A stretch of 64,000 bases of DNA. Origin: Rhizopus sp. PT2906 (Eukaryota; Mucoromycota; Mucoromycetes; Mucorales; Rhizopodaceae). The notes beneath the pieces were generated by a model. That model was not told the DNA's origin and did no database searches. It worked only from the letters and a program-made list of their open reading frames with translations. Positions 1 through 11,894 of the stretch are shown in pieces. Every line of letters begins with the position of its first letter. Within the stretch, counting starts at the first letter, position 1. The stretch lies in assembly GCA_025529335.1 (NCBI GenBank), contig JAMYHX010000282.1:1-64000 (forward strand), read 5' to 3'. A program made the position numbers and the translations under genes.

Positions 1-1861
1 GACACACACGGAAGGATAACATCCCGAGTAGTTCGCTTACAAAGAATATTTATTGTTATGGTTGTGCTGGCACAACATAGATGTTAAAAGGTATAAGTAT
101 CATTGTTTTATTCATCGTAAATTAAGATCATCATATATTTCAGTCCCACTAACTTATTGTCCTTTTCCTATTCTTTTTATTATCATTAGCTTTTGTCTCT
201 TACCTTTGTATTTGGCAAAACAAAAAGAGTCCTAAAAGTATTGACCTGTCTTTTGATAATATAAAACATGGATTATAGTTATTGAGGATATAATTGACTA
301 ACGGTCTCTGAATTCATAAAGAAAACTTTTAATTCGTTCCTGACGCTAATCTCATTGTTCATTTCATGATCTAGGTTATGATGCTGCTTTTACCGTGAGA
401 AGGATTATCTTTTAAAGAAGTGTATCATTTCATAGAAAGAAGTAATGATTTATATTCAAAGGAGAGACTTTGTTTAATTTGACTTATCACTAAAAAAGTG
501 TGTACACGTAATCTTATAATGAATTAATTTACTCTATTCATACAGACCACAGTCGTTTATCTCAATGTCAGTCATAAGCAGATATTGTACTACGACAATG
601 TCTTGCTTGCAACAGAAGTTTTCATATTCATTCTTAATCTTTTTTGAACTCCTCGAGAAAACTGGTGCAAGAAGAAACATCCGTCCTCTGTCTGGCGCTG
701 TTCAGTTCGTATTTTCCACGGTCCTTGTTTATCAGTATATTGCTGACAGAATCATAAATAAATGGAACGGCTTCCCCAATTCTGGATGGAACGCAACAAC
801 AGCCTTGCTAGGCTTGACTTGGGAATTTTCAATTTTTTCATCAAGATAACTCCTATTTGCAACTGTCAAATGCTTAAGCAAAGTATCTGTTGCTTCTATG
901 ATTTCCCATTGTGCATCATTTCACATATTCCGTTATCGAATTTAAAATTGACTGTCACGGTGCAAAGCATTTTTTCCAACTTAGAATCGCAAATAAGACA
1001 ATATTGCTATTCAATGTCCTTTTTAAGAGCATAAAACCTGTGGTCGGTTACAAAAAAGGTACATTCAGAATTGTTACAGTATGCAAATTCAATACACTTT
1101 AAGAACAACACGAGCATGCCTGTCCTTTTTACGCTCTTTGCTATATGTTTTCACTAAGCACCGTCAAGATTAACGCCAACATATTATCCCCGTGCTTCAC
1201 TGTAAAGAGCTACAGCCCCTTCTATTGCATCGCCGTCAGGAAATAGGGAGATGAATTAGATAATGGGTTCATTTAATTTTTTATTTTTGTTCGAAAATCA
1301 TATTCAAACCCAATTAATATTATCCAGCTCTTCTTAAAAAACAATCTAATTCGCAAGCCATCAGCTTAATAGCCTTTTTCAAATGATAACTAACGCTGAG
1401 TATAGCAATCATAGTGAAGCAGTTGCTGAAAGTTCTGATGCGCTTTAATCAGAAGTACCATCTAAATCTGCAAGTAGAAAGAATGAGGTGCTGACAAACA
1501 TCACAAGTGTATGCAGACAAGCTTTAGAAAGCCGTATACATTTAACTTTTGAAAATAACAACAGATTGTCACAAATATTGGCAGTAAATGAAGAGATACA
1601 GCTTCCACCCAATATAAATATGCAAACACAAAGAAGATTAAAAAAAATTCTTATTTCTAAGCCATGCATAATGCCCTTCCAAAGTAATTACCATTTTTAA
1701 AAGTCAGTATTTTTGTTGCTATTAAAGACTAAACAGTAATGAAAGTGTCCCTTTTGTATCTTTGTTGCAGTTACAGGAGAAATGATGAAGAAAGGTCAGT
1801 CAAATAAGTAAGGAAAAAAAAAAAGAGAATTGTGAAGCAATTTTTGGTTCTTTTTATTAAT
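1..1861. other. Gene-poor region with no confident gene
   Basis: No open frame here resembles a known protein or shows convincing exon structure. On the minus strand between about 1105 and 560 there are short stretches that look like decayed coding sequence, with paired cysteines in one frame, but they are broken by many stops and I cannot assign them to a family. The region adjoins a dead transposase, so it is probably decayed repeat or spacer DNA. Confidence 0.4.
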
Positions 1862-2701
1862 TTAATATTTGGTGGGTCCACCACGAGCCTTGACCCTCTT
1901 CAGTATAGAATCAACCAGCTTATTGATGGTTTCTGGAGTAAACTCCCTCCAAACACTCTTCAAAACAACTTCCATAGCTTGCTGGTTTTTAGCATGAGGG
2001 CATACAGCATTAACCCTCTTCTTCATTATGCTCCACAGATTTTCGATTGGATTTAAATCCGGTGATTGTGCTGATCAGGGCATCTAGTTTATACCCTTTG
2101 TCCCCCTCCATTCTGCAGCAATTTTCGCTCTTCAATTTCTTTCCACTGGCTATGGAGCCCCAAACCATGAATGGAGTTCTATTACTTTGAAGAATTTTTC
2201 CAGCATCTTACGCCAAACTCTAGACTGTGAAGACAGCTTGCCGATTTCAAAGCTCAGCCCGTCTGTCCAGATCACCTTTCTCCAGTCATCTGTTGTCCAG
2301 TGGGCATGATTTTTGGCAAAGATATACCTTGCTTTTTGCTGCATTTCGTTCAAGAAAGGTTTCTTGACAGTCACAGGAGAGGCATAGCCAAGTTTTTTCA
2401 GCTCATTGCGAATGGTGTTGACAGATGCTTCGGTGTTGAATACTTGACTGATTTCTTTAAGAATAGCACGGCGGCTTGCTCGTACTACCCCTCCTAGCTC
2501 TCTTCTTTTCCTATCGTTGAAAATAGGAGGCATTCCAGACTTGGGCTTCGTCTCCACTGTTCCATTCTTTTTCCATTGTTGATAAACCCGACGTACCGAT
2601 CTTTCTGAAATGTTTTCTTCAATGGCAATTTGTGCTGCCGAAATGCCATCGCAACGTGTAGTAAGAATTGTTTCTTTTTAAGACAGAGTTAAATAAGCCA
2701 T
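1862..2701 (-). pseudogene. Tc1-like transposase relic
   Basis: On the minus strand this reads as a Tc1/mariner-superfamily transposase. An N-terminal helix-turn-helix segment (ISAAQIAIEENISERSVRRV) is followed by a catalytic-core start containing WTDGLSFEIG (first Asp) and ends with SPDLNPIENLW (the third acidic residue) and a tail closing in GGPTKY. It is broken. There is an in-frame TAA at codon 8 and several stops between about 2150 and 2060. The central block that normally carries the second catalytic Asp is missing, which suggests an internal deletion. I see no matching terminal inverted repeats on either side, so the element ends are lost or too diverged. It is not expected to encode an active enzyme. 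Confidence 0.85.
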
Positions 2702-2991
2702 TTTATGTTGTTACAAGAGAAAAGTATATGAAAGAAAGGTAAAAAAGCAGTCTTATTCATGAAGCATCTTTCAAAAAAGAAAAAAAGAAAAAGAAAAACT
2801 GAGCAATGATGTCATAATCCCGAGGATGAGGAGTGACTGACTTGCCTCGGAAAAACACAAGTCTTTGCCGTTTTTTAAAAGTCCACCAGTTCGCATATCT
2901 GGATTTTGGTGTTTATCACTTTTGCTCATAAGCACATTTGCGAACAAAAGCAAAAAAGGAAAAAAGAAAAAAGGAAAAAAAAAGACAACTA

Positions 2992-4007
2992 ATGAGAAAA
3001 GCTAAAAAAGAAGAACCCGAAGAATATGAAGTTGAGAAAATCGTCAATCACCGTGTAGCTGGTAGAGTTGTATGTATGATCTATGAAAGCTCAAGAATTT
3101 CATTTTAATTGCTTGATTAGAAAAAACGAATTGAATACTTCATCAAATGGAAAGGCTACTCTTCCAAAGACAACACATGGGAACCAAGCTCAGCAGTGTA
3201 CATATTTTATTACTTTTGCTTTTTCACAAGTAACCTTCTCTTTTTATAGTACCAATGCTGAAGAGCTTGTCAAGCAATATTGGGACACACATGGTGGTTT
3301 GGAAGAACGTGACAAGCTCCTAGGTAAAAAGAGACCAGTCACAACTAAAAAGAAGACCACACCCTTAAAGCGACAAAGACAAGATTCACCCGAGGCAACC
3401 ATCAAGAGAAAGAAAACGGCTGATACAGCCTCTGATCATGAACAAAATACCCAAAAGAATAAAGAAGAGGAAGAAGAAAAAATTGAATCAGCCAGTGAAA
3501 CGCATTCTCCTCTTATGAAGCCTGAAGAAACTGAAGTTGAGGAAGTAAAAGAACAAATACCAAAGGAGACTAAACCTGAGAAGCAAGACGTTGAGGCGTC
3601 TGAGACAAAACAAGTTGCAAGTGCTGAAGAGGAAGATTTAGATGACTATGAAGAAGATGACATTATAACAGATCCTGATTACAGACGTGACTGGGACTGG
3701 ACTAAGGACATTGACAGTCTCATTAAAGTTCAAAGAGGAAGAAAGCGCGAACTTGAAGCTTTAATTCGATGGTATGAACAAGAACATCAGTTCTTTACAC
3801 TCATACTAAAGTCATACATAGGAAGGATGGTGTATTGGCGCTCTATACAACTGCATCCATCAAGAAAAAATGCCCTAAATTGGTAAGTCATTATTTTGTG
3901 TGGGAATTATGCTGACTCTAACTAATTGCTTATTCCGTTTTAAGTTATTGGACTACTATGAATCACGACTGCAGTTCCAAAAAAAAAGCCAAATAAACAC
4001 AATCTAG
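2992..4007 (+). CDS. HP1/Swi6-like heterochromatin protein
   Basis: This is predicted to be a nuclear protein that binds methylated histone H3K9 and dimerises to build heterochromatin. Five exons fit (2992-3069, 3121-3197, 3250-3771, 3822-3882, 3945-4007) and give about 266 residues. The N-terminal chromodomain spans roughly residues 11-60, with YEVEKIVNHR, IEYFIKWKGYSS and NTWEPSSAV. A long acidic/lysine-rich hinge follows. The C-terminal chromo shadow domain appears only after splicing: DWDWTKDIDSLIK, then IRWKDGVLALY, then KKKCPKLLLDYYESRL, which closely matches the HP1 shadow-domain ending. The chromo plus shadow pairing separates it from other chromodomain proteins. The next gene starts only about 40 bp downstream on the same strand. 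The family call is firm; the internal splice sites are inferred. Confidence 0.9.
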
Positions 4008-4045
4008 GATTTTTCTTTCTCTTTTTTTTTTGTTTTCTTTAAAAG

Positions 4046-5084
4046 ATGGATTTTTCAAATTTGTTTTCTGTAAAGGATAAGGTAAGAGACAACTTTTGCT
4101 TCTTGTGAGTCATAATACAGAACAAGAGCAATAGGTTGTTTTAGTTACCGGGGGCTCAAGAGGAATCGGCGAAATGATTGCGACTGTAAGTTAAAGATGT
4201 TGTGTAGGTAGGGTAAACTAGATGAAATATAGGGATTTGTATCTGCTGGAGCAAAAGTATACATTACAAGCCGTTCCGCTGATGTCTGTTATAAAGTCGC
4301 AAAAGAACTAACAGCCAAAGGCCCTGGGCAATGCATTGCCATTCCTGCCGACTTACAGCGTATTGATGAGATTAAACGCTTGGTTGCCGAGATTTCAAAA
4401 GCAGAAGATCGTAAATAATACCTTTAGACAACTATGAACAACTATTGACATATTATAGATCTTGACGTGTTAGTCAATAATGCAGGTGCAAATTGGAACG
4501 AGTCTTTTGATAAATTCCCTGATGAAGCGTTTGAGAAGGTCATGAATTTGAATCTAAAGCGTATCTTTACTTTAACTCAAGCGTACGTTTGATAATATGG
4601 CTTAAAAGACAATATGTTAAACATTTTTATTAGCTGCCTTCCACTTTTGACAGCAAAGGCTACGCCAGATAATACTAGCTCAGTCATCAACATTGGATCT
4701 ATTGACGGCGAGAGGGTAAGTCAGACAATGACCCATTGAATTTTTCCTTACCCCTTTTTTTATTAGTCACCTCCACAAGAAACATACGCGTACTCAGCTT
4801 CAAAAGGTGGCCTTCATCATATGTCACGCCATATGGCTGGGAAACTAGGCCGTAGAAATGTACGTGTCAATGTGATTGCTCCTGGTGCCTTTCAATCCAA
4901 GATGATGAAGGCTACATTAGATAAATTTCATAAGCAGATTGTTGCCTCCATTCCTGCCGGTAGAATAGGCTCACCAGAAGATATTGCTGGTACATGTATC
5001 TACTTGTCTTCTAGAGCTGGACAGTACACGAATGGTGCCACGATTACTGTTGACGGCGCTGCTCTTGCTGCTTCTAGGATGTAA
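4046..5084 (+). CDS. Short-chain dehydrogenase/reductase (RhlG-like)
   Basis: This is a classical NAD(P)-dependent SDR of about 262 residues in at least six exons. The cofactor motif TGGSRGIG lies near residue 18, NNAG near 95, and the catalytic YSASK (YxxxK) at the start of the last exon. The C-terminal ITVDGA segment is typical of 3-oxoacyl reductase-like members. The run NNAGANWNESFDKFPDEAF resembles fungal proteins usually labelled rhamnolipid-biosynthesis 3-oxoacyl-ACP reductase (RhlG-like), a name carried over from bacteria and not evidence of rhamnolipid synthesis. The true substrate cannot be read from sequence. Introns are about 45-65 nt; the first follows codon 12. There is no targeting sequence, so it is probably cytosolic. 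Confidence 0.88.
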
Positions 5085-5754
5085 CATAGCCTTTCATTTG
5101 GTTATCATAAACGTGTAGGATTGGATTGTAACTTTTAGTTGATAAAAAGCTTTTAAAACGTGTTATTAAATAATATGGAAAGATCTGTCCATCATATTAA
5201 AAGTGCAATTTACTTTATTTCTAGTGTATGATAAGCTCTTTTCTTTGCTTGGCCCATCATGGTATTGAATAAAAGATGTAGTGATAAATACATAGAATAT
5301 TCTATCAGTAAAGTCAAAGAGACGGAACCCATGTATTTATGAAAATTTTAAGTATATATACTTTTTTCATAAATTAAAGGCACACAATAAAATATCAATA
5401 ACAACAAATATTCTAGCTGGCTGTCAGTCTTTTCTTTATCATTTAAAAGGTAACAAATTTTGAAACAGATTCGTATAATGTTGTCAACACTTATAAATAA
5501 CACGTAACTGATTCACTAAACAGTTCTTTATTCATTCTTTTGCTTATGAGGGGCTCTCTTTTATTATTAATTGTTGTCTGCAATTGTTATTTGCTGTCTG
5601 AAAGTATTATTTTTCTATTGAGGGAATTAGGTGTAAACTAGAGTTCCCGTGATTGGCTTGAACCTGTCAATTTTTAATTGTCCGCTTTGAAGGGAGTCAA
5701 GCATACTGATCTCCTTGGCACCATCAAGGATCCTTCTCTTTTCTTACTGACAAC
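5085..5754. other. Intergenic spacer upstream of RACK1
   Basis: AT-rich spacer holding the 3' flank of the SDR gene and the presumed promoter and 5' UTR of the RACK1 gene. I see no conserved coding or RNA element in it. Confidence 0.4.
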
Positions 5755-7050
5755 ATGGATACTCTTACTCTCCGCGGAACACTTGAAGGTGTGTAAATCA
5801 TATTGTTGAACGATACAGGATGGATGATAGATGACGGATGGATAATATTGGATGATGTATGGATTATATACATGGCAGGAGATATGACCGCATAATTTAG
5901 ACATTAAGGGCAGATTAATTCAATTTTATTCATCTATCTATCGCTCCTTCTTGTCATTGTTTAACAAACACAAATACACACACATTATACTTGATTTACT
6001 AACAAAAAAAACCAAATAGGCCACGGCAACTGGGGTAAGTGCTTCGATGATTTACTTTATCAGTAGTAATGAAGATATAAAGACGATTCATAGTTACTGC
6101 TATTGCCACCACCTCTGAGGCACCTGATATGGTTTTGTCAGCCTCTCGTGATAAGACCATCATCGTCTGGCAACTTACCAGGTATAAACATGTGGATTAA
6201 AAATGGATGAGAAATGAACGATTGACACATAATTAGAGATGAAGTCAACTATGGTGCTCCTCGTAAGTCCCTCGTTGGTCACTCCCACTTTGTTGAAGAC
6301 ATTGCCATCTCTTCTGATGGTCAATTTGCTTTGTCTGCCTCTTGGGATCACACTCTTCGTCTCTGGGACTTGAACACCGGAAAGACCACTCGTCGTTTCG
6401 TTGGTCACACTAACGATGTTCTCTCTGTCTCTTTCTCTGCCGATAACCGTCAAATCGTTTCCGGTTCTCGTGACAAGTCCATCAAGCTCTGGAATACCCT
6501 TGGTGAGTGCAAGTACAACATCACCGAAGATGGTCACACCGAATGGGTCTCTTGTGTCCGCTTCTCTCCTAACCCTGCTACTCCTCTCATCGTCTCTGGT
6601 GGTTGGGACAAGATCGTCAAGGTTTGGGACCTTACCAAGTTGAAGCTTCGTACCAACTTCATTGGTCACAATGGTAATGTCAACACAGTCACTATCTCTC
6701 CTGATGGTTCTCTCTGTGCTTCTGCCGGTAAGGATGGTGTTGTCATGCTCTGGGATCTTAGCGATGCCAAGCACCTTTACTCTCTCGAAGCCAATGCTCC
6801 TGTCAACGCTCTTACTTTCTCTCCTAACCGCTACTGGCTTTGTGCTGCCACAGCTAACGGTATCAAGATCTGGGATCTCGAAACCAAGTCCATTGTTGAC
6901 GAACTTCGCCCTGAATTCGCTCAATTGGGTAAGAGAAAGAACCCTGATCCCGAATGTTTGTCTGTTGCTTGGAGTGCTGATGGCGCCACTCTTTTCTCTG
7001 GTTACTCTGATAACATCATCCGTGTCTGGCAAGTCACCCGTACTCTCTAA
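5755..7050 (+). CDS. RACK1: RACK1/Cpc2/Asc1, WD40 ribosomal scaffold
   Basis: This beta-propeller protein sits on the 40S subunit near the mRNA exit and links translation to kinase signalling. Four exons (5755-5788, 6020-6034, 6094-6181, 6237-7050) give about 316 residues, the usual RACK1 length. Diagnostic stretches are TLRGTLEGHGNWVTAIATT, LSASRDKTIIVWQLTRDE, SWDHTLRLWDLNTGKTTRRF, VSGSRDKSIKLWNTLG and FSPNRYWLCAAT, covering seven WD repeats. Exon 2 is only 15 nt, a genuine microexon needed for continuity. Intron 1 is 231 nt, far longer than the other introns. The last exon uses C-ending codons heavily, as expected for a highly expressed gene. The identification is secure. Confidence 0.97.
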
Positions 7051-8018
7051 ATAGCAGAGTCATTCCCCATTTTTAATAAATAAGAGGTTCATTGTAAAAT
7101 AGTGCAAACCGAATTGATGTTTGGCTTTGATGTATCCTTAGTGACCAAGAAGGGGATCATTTTATTTTGTATATACCTTAGTAGCAGTCAGAGAGAAAGA
7201 GAGAGAAGAGAGAGAGAGAGAGAGGGATCTGTTATTGAGTACATGTATTGAGCTGCAATAGCTCAAATGACTTTTCTATACCTTGTTGTCTTTATGACAA
7301 GTACATCAAATATGTATAAAAAGTCTTGTTGAAATATAAAGACAAGTCTACGATATTATGATTTATTTATTGTAAAAAAAAAGAAAGAGAGAGAGAGAGA
7401 GAGAGCTTAGTTGACATAAATCAAGATGCATCACTTGTTGTATGCTAATGAATTATGTGCTATTTCAATCTTGTTCTGGTGTCATTGATTGCTGTATGAG
7501 TTCTGTTTCACGAATCCAGACTTTTGAATATATCCTCTCACTATTCTTTCCTCGGTCCTCATGGTAATTTCTTCAGTTGTTTTGTCTATTAACAGATTAA
7601 TTTGTTATACAGCATGAGTCATTAATGTTGTATATATAAAAAAAAAAAAAAAAAAAAAAAGATTATAAGCCATGTTGAACAGAGGGATTTCTTATACTTT
7701 ATTGTATTATGTCATTTGCATAAATCATAAATGACTGCTGAAATTTAGGTCTACAAGTCAAGTGTTTATGCAAAACCCTATTTTCATTACTTTAAGAGAA
7801 TAGATGTTTGTATCATCTCACCAGCCAAGTTGAGAATCTCTTTTACTACTATATACATTGATTGTTATCATTTATCCTTTTTCTATGGTTATTTAGTTTA
7901 CAATGTATGTGTCATTGATCACATGTACCACAATCTAATATCAAATAACTGTCCTATGCCGCACATGATATTTTATCTTTTTTTTTCTTCTTCTTTTTTA
8001 AATTCTTATCTTTTTTAT
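7051..8018. other. Intergenic spacer with GA and poly-A tracts
   Basis: No gene seen. It holds GA-rich microsatellites near 7193-7225 and 7383-7406 and a long A tract near 7638-7661. The right part is the presumed promoter and 5' UTR of the zinc-cluster regulator. Confidence 0.5.
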
Positions 8019-9713
8019 ATGGCACAAACATTATTTACAACAACGGTCAAAGCAGAAGATCGAAATAATGATAATAACTTTATTAGTTACTCAAATATGA
8101 GCATGGAAAACAAAAGAAAGAAGACGACAAGAGCATGCCTTCATTGTCAAAAAGTACTTATTAAACATGGTTCATAATTGCATTATCTAATAATTATCTC
8201 GACAGGCTCATTTGACTTGCGATGAATGTAAGAATAAAGATAATACATGATGAATAAGCATCTCTCATCCTTTCCCCTTTTTCTTTATCCACCAGCCAGA
8301 CCATGTGAACGATGTATCAAAAGGGATCTAGCAGACACTTGTATCGATTCTGTTAGGAAAAGAGCAAAATATTTACAAGATACGCCCAGTGATTGTAAAA
8401 AGAAAAAAGAGACAGAATCATCACATTTAACATCATCTAACCAACTTTTTTTTTCTTCAAGCATTTTCAACTAATAGCCCTGCACTACAGCCACAGCCAT
8501 CTGTTTCTCTAGAATTAAAGCCTACAATCATGGGTAAAGTATCCATTCTGTCTGTTATATGATGTACTTATATTACTTGTAGATACCACAGCCCAGAACT
8601 TTCTATATCCAGATCAGTTCTTTGATTTTTCTTTATCCGAATTAGGATTTGGATCAGAGACAGTCGGCTTAGAATATGGTTTCATTGGGAATATGTTACA
8701 GAACCCACTCGATTTGACATCTGCATTTACTACAACCAAATCGAGTCCTGTCAGTACGAGCACAACATCCAACATGATTGCACCCTATATGCCACAACAA
8801 ATGAATCAGCAAAACCTATATGGTGTCAACAGTCCTTCATTTGATCCAGCTATTTCTTCAACCAAACAACCAGTAAAGTTAAATAATGCAAATGATAGCT
8901 TCATGATGAAGAGAACCAGCACGTCCTCTGTGAACTCAGGAAGCACCGTGATGTCAACAGGAAGAAGAAAGGGTGTCGGAAGCACACCTGAAGAGGTGTA
9001 CACCAACATCATGAAACCGTACAATTACGCTGAAGGATTTCATTACCTTATTCAATATGTACGACAAAAGTAAGACTCAGGTTACTCTATTCGCAGTAGA
9101 AAAGATTGACATTATATAGGATGAACAAGGAGGATCTCATGCGAATCAGTCGAGCGCTGGCGCTTTTTCGACCATCGTTTCTTGCCTTGATTATGAACCT
9201 GACAGAAGAAGATTTGGTGTTTATGGAAAAGTGCATTCAAAGGACACTGTTAGAGTATGAAAAACTGATTAGTTTTTCAGGTACGCCAACGGTGATATGG
9301 AGAAGAACAGGCGAAATATGTTTGGTCGGTAAAGAGTTTTCTTTACTGACTCAGTGGACAAAAGATATGCTATTGAGCAAGAAAGTATATATTTATGAGG
9401 TACAGAAGTGTATATAACCCTTTATTAAAGTTATTTCTCTAATACAATACTATCTAGCTCATGGACAATCAATCAGCAGTGGAGTATTGGGAAAAGTTTT
9501 CAAAGCATGCCTTTGACAATACAAACAAATCCTGTACGTACTCATGTATCATCAAGACTCCACAACAAAAGCCAGTACCGTGTACATTCTGCTTTACTAT
9601 AAAAAGGGACATCTTTGATTTACCAAGTGTCATTGTTGGAAATGTGAGTTTGATAAAAGATTATTATATGATATATAATAACCTTTATTTAGTTTTTGCC
9701 TATCTTAAGTTAA
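8019..9713 (+). CDS. Zinc-cluster/PAS regulator, ERT1/AcuK type
   Basis: This is predicted to be a Zn2Cys6 transcription factor of the ERT1/AcuK group, which controls gluconeogenic genes in other fungi. The binuclear cluster is split by two introns. After splicing it reads TTRACLHCQKAHLTCDES followed by RPCERCIKRDLADTC, then RKRAKYLQD, a pattern characteristic of this group. A Ser/Thr/Asn-rich middle leads to a PAS-like C-terminal half with RISRALALFRPSFLALIMNL, TPTVIWRRTGEI and VPCTFCFTIKRDIFDLPSVI. The last exon is tiny and adds FLPILS before a stop at 9711-9713, matching the usual family ending. At least seven introns of about 50-65 nt are needed. I chose the ATG at 8019 because it lies just before the cluster; upstream in-frame sequence is AT-rich and unlike protein. 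Predicted length is about 430 residues. Confidence 0.88.
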
Positions 9714-10480
9714 CCTGTAACAAAGAAAGATATAGAAGGGTTGCTATGTATATTTATTATGAACCATTACCTTTGTATATTCAATGGATTGATTGCTATA
9801 ACAAAATACCTATCTCCTTAATGAATTTAATTTATTCGTAGGCTTATTAAATTATTCATATTTAATAAAATCAATCATTCAAGGACAATTAAACTCACAA
9901 CCATACCTCTTGACTACATATTTAACCGTTCTAATGAATGAGCAAGACCAATAAAAAAGGCATTAATGGAATATGCAGCGTATGAATGCACCATCTCCTA
10001 TCTTTTTTCCAAACACAAAAGACATAAACTCACTGTTACTTGACAAGATCATTCCCCTCTTTGAACTTCACTGTATTTCCCACTAAAATGGAGCCCCATG
10101 GGGTTTCATCCAAATCATGATGTTGTAGCACGACCTTTGCAATGTAATACAGAGCTGTTGGTTACGCACTATGGCCCAAAGAACAACATTCCAAATCTTG
10201 TATGAACTGTTCATGTTAGCGCGCGCGCGCTCTTGATATTAATAAGTTGATCGTATTTGAGTAACAGTGACCTAAAGAATGCGAGATACTAAAGAGTGGC
10301 AATTGTAAAAGGAGAAAAGATTAAAATGATATTATCAAAATTGTACTGTTCCTTTGATTGATTTGAGATGATGGTAAATCCATACTGTTCACTTTATAAT
10401 GTCTTTTTTTTTTAAGCAAGTTTTTATTATATTAATGGCTGTATATACTGATACAAAAAAAAATAGGACAATTTGCTTTC
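9714..10480. other. Convergent intergenic spacer
   Basis: Spacer between two convergent genes. No coding or RNA gene seen. A short alternating GC run (six GC steps) sits near 10219-10230 and stands out in otherwise AT-rich DNA. Confidence 0.4.
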
Positions 10481-10961
10481 TTAACAGTTGTCACAAGGGG
10501 CCCACTTGATCTTCAATCTTCCAACTTTGGGATCTTCTCCTAATTCATTCCAAACAGCTTGTGTAAGATCTAAGCAGCCTGCATCGCAGCCAGGACAAGC
10601 ATCGGTAATTGTAGCTACAGTAGTCCTTCCCTTATACATGATCTTTATCTTCTTTCCACACCAGTGACTCTTTTTATTAAGATCACCATAATCATGAGCA
10701 TTCTAATTAATAGTGTGAGCTTTTGATAAAAGTATATAGTATCGTTATTACCAAAGCAACAATGTGTGAATGCTTAGTGGCAAATGGTCCACAAGCACCT
10801 TGAGAACCTCCTTCTCTGACGGGATCAAAGAGAGTTGCTACACCTTGGATAATCGATCCGACAAGAGCACCAAGACCTCTCTTATCATTCACAGGTTGAG
10901 AGGAAGCAAGGGTAGCCAAAAGAGCAAACAGGATACAAAGTAAGAATGAGCAGAGCTTCAT
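10481..10961 (-). CDS. Secreted double-psi beta-barrel (RlpA/expansin-like) protein
   Basis: This is a small secreted protein of 143 residues in two exons (10752-10961 and 10481-10702). A clear signal peptide (about residues 1-21, hydrophobic core LCSFLLCILFALLATLASS) is followed by a dibasic KR at 27-28, suggesting Kex2 trimming. The mature part is a DPBB domain with HSHIVALNAHDYG, WCGKKIKIMYKG, TDACPGCDAGCLDLT and a C-terminal CDNC. This is the pattern of the RlpA-like/expansin-like and plant barwin-type barrel. Family members act on cell walls or inhibit proteases; no enzyme activity can be assigned. Six or more Cys suggest disulfides. Identification of the fold is firm; the role is open. 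Confidence 0.88.
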
Positions 10962-11221
10962 CTTTGAGATGTTTAGAGAAAGAAAAAGATGATATTCAAA
11001 GAGGAAAAGGGAGGTTGTGATAATTTATAGCTGTCGCTTGTCATAAGGAGTTTAGTAATTATATCCTTTGGACTAAGGGGTAGCGGGCAAAGAAAAAAAG
11101 TCTAGTCAAGAAGAAATAAAAAAGTCAGGGTGATCTGTAAGGGGAGGAATTGGAACCGGATGGGCTGTTGGATGGGAAGTTTTCTAAAGTCTTTTTTTCT
11201 CTCTTGTCTTTTTTATATATG

Positions 11222-11265
<44 letters not shown>

Positions 11266-11894
11266 AAGTTGTGTGTTGAATGTATCCTAGTAACCAAGGT
11301 TGAACATTTGATACTTGACTCTTTTGTCAATAAAAGAAAGCTAATGGCAGTCAAAGTTACTTCGAATATTGTCAATCTAAACCCCTTCCCCTGAACATCC
11401 TTTTTTTTTTCTAAATAAACAAACCTTTTTGTTTTTATTCTGTGTTTACTTTCTGTATGCGATATCTGGTTTAAAAGAGAGGGAGGGAGAGAGAGAGTTT
11501 ATTGTGTCAAAAGGTAGGGTTCAGACATGTAGCTTAAATGGATATTATTCTCTTTCTTTCCTCTTGAGGTAAACAAGCTTGACTCCTGCCTAACTTGTGT
11601 TCTCCCCTTCCCCTCCTTCCTCCCTTTGATTATATTTTTATTTTATAAAGTGCCATATATGATGAGATGGCAACAAGAACAAGAAAAATATGAGTAACTG
11701 CATGATACTTAAAAAGGGGGAGACATTCTATGCCGAATGAAAATCATTGGGTAAATAGAAATGTTCTTATTATCAGCACGACCCAACAAAGAGCTTTAAT
11801 TTCTGTTGTCGTCAATATAAAATCAATCAAAGTCACGCATAAGGAAAAAGAAACAAACATTGATTCCTGCGTTTCTTTTTTTAAATTTTGCAGA
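10962..11894. other. Divergent intergenic spacer with CA/GA microsatellites
   Basis: This is the promoter region shared by the secreted DPBB gene (leftward) and the CUE/Smr gene (rightward). It contains a (CA)n-(GA)n compound microsatellite near 11221-11266 and a GA/GGGA-rich tract near 11479-11499. An in-frame ATG at 11730 precedes the Smr gene but the sequence after it does not look like protein, so I treat it as 5' UTR or intron. Confidence 0.5.

Noticed and set aside
1740..2800. Terminal inverted repeats for the first Tc1-like relic
   Set aside because: I compared about 100 bp on each side by eye and found no matching arms.
6175..7032. 285-codon minus-strand frame opposite RACK1
   Set aside because: Antisense shadow of the RACK1 coding exon, produced by its strong codon bias.
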